Positions 61,836 to 64,000 of a stretch of 64,000 nucleotides of DNA are shown here, piece after piece. This DNA comes from Aestuariivivens insulae (GTDB taxonomy: Bacteria > Bacteroidota > Bacteroidia > Flavobacteriales > Flavobacteriaceae). The notes under the pieces were generated by a model that was not told the DNA's origin, did no database searches, and saw only the letters and a program-made list of their open reading frames with translations. The DNA lies in NCBI RefSeq assembly GCF_022662195.1, contig NZ_JAKMCS010000001.1, forward strand, positions 124,001-188,000. The letters are read 5' to 3'. Position numbers and translations under genes: made by a program. Position 1 is the stretch's first letter. The number at the start of each line of letters is the position of its first letter.

Positions 61836-64000
61836 ATGAAAAGACAGATATTTTTAGGCCTTAGCTTTCTATTGTTAATTCTATTGGCAGTATTCGTGAC
61901 CATGCTTTGGAAGCAGCAACAATCTCAAGAGCTTTATATTACCGAAACGGAAGATTATCCGGTTTGGATAGAGATGATGGAAGAGCCGGGAGTGAACATG
62001 GAAGAGGTAAAGGAAGCCTTTGACTCTTATTTGTCCCATCAGAAGCTCCGAGAGGGTGATGGTTGGGAAGAAGAAGGGATGGAAGAAGAAAACATTGAAA
62101 AATTTGAGCATTGGTACGCGATCAATTCGAAGCGTTTGGACGGTCTGGGCAATGTGATCCCTGCGGCTCAGGTAAAGCGGGAATTGCAGCGTTTTAGGAC
62201 CAGTGCCATGTTCCAGCAGCAAGGGCAGTGGTTCAACTATGGCCCCATTAATGTGGGGCCCAGAAACGGCGTGAAGAAGGACGGTGGCCGTGTAAAGGAT
62301 ATTGAATTTCATCCTACCGATGCCAACACTTATTGCGTGTCTACCTTTAAGGGAGGGCTTTTCAAGACTACCGATGCGGGAAACAGCTGGATCCCGTTAA
62401 CCGACCCCTTGGTGGAAGATGTATATATTTCGAAGGTTGACCCAACCAATGCCAATACCATTTACATAGGGACGAATTTGGGCGTTCTAAAGTCTACCGA
62501 TGGCGGCCTCAGTTGGGGCGCCACGGGTTTGACCTCCAGCAATACCAATGCCCTGTTGATAAAACCGGACCAGGCCACGGTGATTGTTGTGGGCAACGAC
62601 AACGGTATCTATCGCTCTACCGATGGCGGAACTACATTTGCATTGGTAAAATCAGCTTCTAAAGTTGAGGAGTTAAGGTTGCACCCCAGCAATCCGGATA
62701 TCATGTACGCAGGCACGGAAGGAGTGACCTCACAGTTTTTTCGCTCTACCGATGGTGGCCTTACCTGGACGGAGAACACCAGTGATTTTGGTCAAGGTGC
62801 CTTTATGAAAATTGCGGTGACCCCAGCGGCGCCCAATACGGTCTATGTGATCAACTCGAGGGACCATTTGGGAGACGATTCTTTTGAAGGGGTGTATCGA
62901 TCTACAGATTCAGGGGCGTCATTCACCAAGCAATCTGGAGGAACACCTTGTATCACAGGGTATAAGGACGATGGGTCGATCTCCAGGGGGCAGCCCAATT
63001 ACAACCTGTTCATAGTGGCCGATCCCACCAATGCCGATATGGTATATGCCGGCGGGGTAAAGTCCTGGAAGTCGGCCGATGGTGGGGTAACGTGGACACA
63101 GGTGTTCAATAATGTCACGGTCGATGGTGGCGGTCTGCACTTGGACCAGCTAACCTGGGCCTATTCCCCCCATACCCATGTATTGTTTGCTGTTAACGAT
63201 GGCGGGATCTATTACCTGAACGGAAACGGCAAATTCCAACAGATCACCGATGGCTTACCGGTAGCAGAAGTCTGGGAGTGTGCCCAAAGCCAGGTCAATC
63301 CCGAGGTGGTGGCCGGGGGTACGTTCCATTGTGGTATCAAGCTCAACAGGGACGGTGTTTGGTACAGCCCCTGGGGGGGCGATGAGGCCACGGTGATATT
63401 CGATTATTCGGACGATACCTATGCCTACCACTTTAAATATGAGAAGATCTCCCGGTCTACCAATGGTGGGATGTCCTTCCAACGTATTAACCCCTCTACG
63501 GCAGACAGAGGAGAGTATACCGGGACGGGCGTGCTCGATAAGAGCGATGTAAACACCTTGTTTGTCGGGTTGTTTGAAGTGGAGCGCATCAACAATGCAC
63601 GTACGGCAACATCATCGACCGTATGGGATAAAATATCATCTTTTGGGGGCAGTACCAAGATCAAGAAGATCGAGCAATGTGATGCCGACCATAATATCAT
63701 GTATGCGTCCAGGGGGAGCGGTAACTTTTACAGGTCGGACGATGTACGCGGGGCCAGCCCAACATGGACAAACCTAACGGGTAGTCTGCCTTCTACGGGT
63801 ACGGTTACCGATATAGCCACCCATCCCACCGATGCCAATATAGTGTACATTTTACAGGGGAGCAAGATCTATAAATCGGTCGATAAGGGAAGTAACTGGA
63901 CAGACATATCTACGGGCCTTCCCGGAGTGGCTCTATTGGAAATGGTATACGATAAGTCCAGTAACGAAGGGATCTATGTAGGGACCGATATAGGGGTGTA
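61836..64000 (+). CDS. Large Asp-box propeller protein, incomplete at window end
   Basis: Open from ATG 61836 to the end of the window (721 codons so far, no stop). N-terminal membrane/signal segment (1-25), then a relative of the N-terminal domain of its neighbour (YPVWIEMMEEPGVNMEEVKE, a longer acidic version) and a sortilin/VPS10-like propeller with Asp-box repeats (STDGGLSW, STDGGLTW, SADGGVTW, STNGGMSF). A PKD/LamG and T9SS C-terminus is expected beyond the window but not seen. Shares upstream motif C. From about 61980 its G+C is clearly higher than in the paralogous neighbour. Confidence 0.88.
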   Translation, partial: MKRQIFLGLSFLLLILLAVFVTMLWKQQQSQELYITETEDYPVWIEMMEEPGVNMEEVKEAFDSYLSHQKLREGDGWEEEGMEEENIEKFEHWYAINSKRLDGLGNVIPAAQVKRELQRFRTSAMFQQQGQWFNYGPINVGPRNGVKKDGGRVKDIEFHPTDANTYCVSTFKGGLFKTTDAGNSWIPLTDPLVEDVYISKVDPTNANTIYIGTNLGVLKSTDGGLSWGATGLTSSNTNALLIKPDQATVIVVGNDNGIYRSTDGGTTFALVKSASKVEELRLHPSNPDIMYAGTEGVTSQFFRSTDGGLTWTENTSDFGQGAFMKIAVTPAAPNTVYVINSRDHLGDDSFEGVYRSTDSGASFTKQSGGTPCITGYKDDGSISRGQPNYNLFIVADPTNADMVYAGGVKSWKSADGGVTWTQVFNNVTVDGGGLHLDQLTWAYSPHTHVLFAVNDGGIYYLNGNGKFQQITDGLPVAEVWECAQSQVNPEVVAGGTFHCGIKLNRDGVWYSPWGGDEATVIFDYSDDTYAYHFKYEKISRSTNGGMSFQRINPSTADRGEYTGTGVLDKSDVNTLFVGLFEVERINNARTATSSTVWDKISSFGGSTKIKKIEQCDADHNIMYASRGSGNFYRSDDVRGASPTWTNLTGSLPSTGTVTDIATHPTDANIVYILQGSKIYKSVDKGSNWTDISTGLPGVALLEMVYDKSSNEGIYVGTDIGV

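Overview
This is an AT-rich (roughly 36-38% G+C by eye), chromosome-like window. It looks like a marine member of the Flavobacteriaceae (Bacteroidota). The evidence is two SusC/SusD outer-membrane glycan-uptake pairs, a hybrid two-component (HTCS) regulator, formylglycine sulfatases, type IX secretion (T9SS) C-terminal sorting domains, TAnnTTTG promoter elements, BlaI/M56-TonB genes and several families of short flavobacterial palindromic repeats. Species cannot be named from the sequence alone.

Region by region. (1) 1-8.4 kb: a sugar-acid uptake and catabolism locus. A GntR/FCD regulator converges on a nanA-type N-acetylneuraminate lyase that lies downstream of a SusC-SusD pair, and a LacI regulator is divergent from susC. 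(2) 8.7-11.8 kb: a 48-residue lipoprotein gene followed by a TPR histidine kinase / NarL-type response regulator pair. (3) 12.3-16.2 kb: a BlaI repressor with three operator copies, an M56-TonB membrane protein, a TPR protein and a small lipoprotein. (4) 16-31.8 kb: housekeeping and accessory genes: glycosyltransferase, ruvC, hemW, a broken GIY-YIG gene, cyclase, two tandem paralogous secreted proteins, phnA, a sulfide:quinone-reductase-like flavoprotein, a DMT exporter and an M20 dipeptidase. Repeats have entered genes here: hemW carries an in-frame insertion and both ends of the ruvC/hemW junction are repeat-encoded. (5) 31.9-35.4 kb: a decayed integrative or mobilizable element beside tRNA-Leu(UAG). 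It holds a 5' tRNA half, an integrase tail, an Xre regulator with palindromic operators, an HEPN-like gene and a bfmA mobilization gene broken by one TAG. (6) 35.5-52.3 kb: a polysaccharide utilization locus (PUL): a 1371-residue HTCS divergent from a GH109-like oxidoreductase, SusC, SusD, a PKD-LamG surface lipoprotein, two S1 sulfatases and a GH43-like propeller lipoprotein. (7) 53.6-64 kb: large T9SS-exported LamG/PKD/Asp-box propeller proteins; the last runs off the window.

How the genes fit together: the HTCS would sense an oligosaccharide in the periplasm and switch on the adjacent PUL. SusC/SusD and the PKD-LamG lipoprotein would bind and import a sulfated glycan, and the sulfatases and glycosidases would trim it. 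A GalNAc-containing substrate is suggested only by the GH109-like gene and is an inference. The T9SS proteins share an upstream motif (ATCCCC...TTTTAACYGAAAAAA) and, in three cases, a common N-terminal domain, so they look like a co-regulated paralogous family. One member survives only as a 66-codon 5' piece that is translationally coupled to the GH43-like gene. This family with its shared cis element is the best candidate for an undescribed system in the window.
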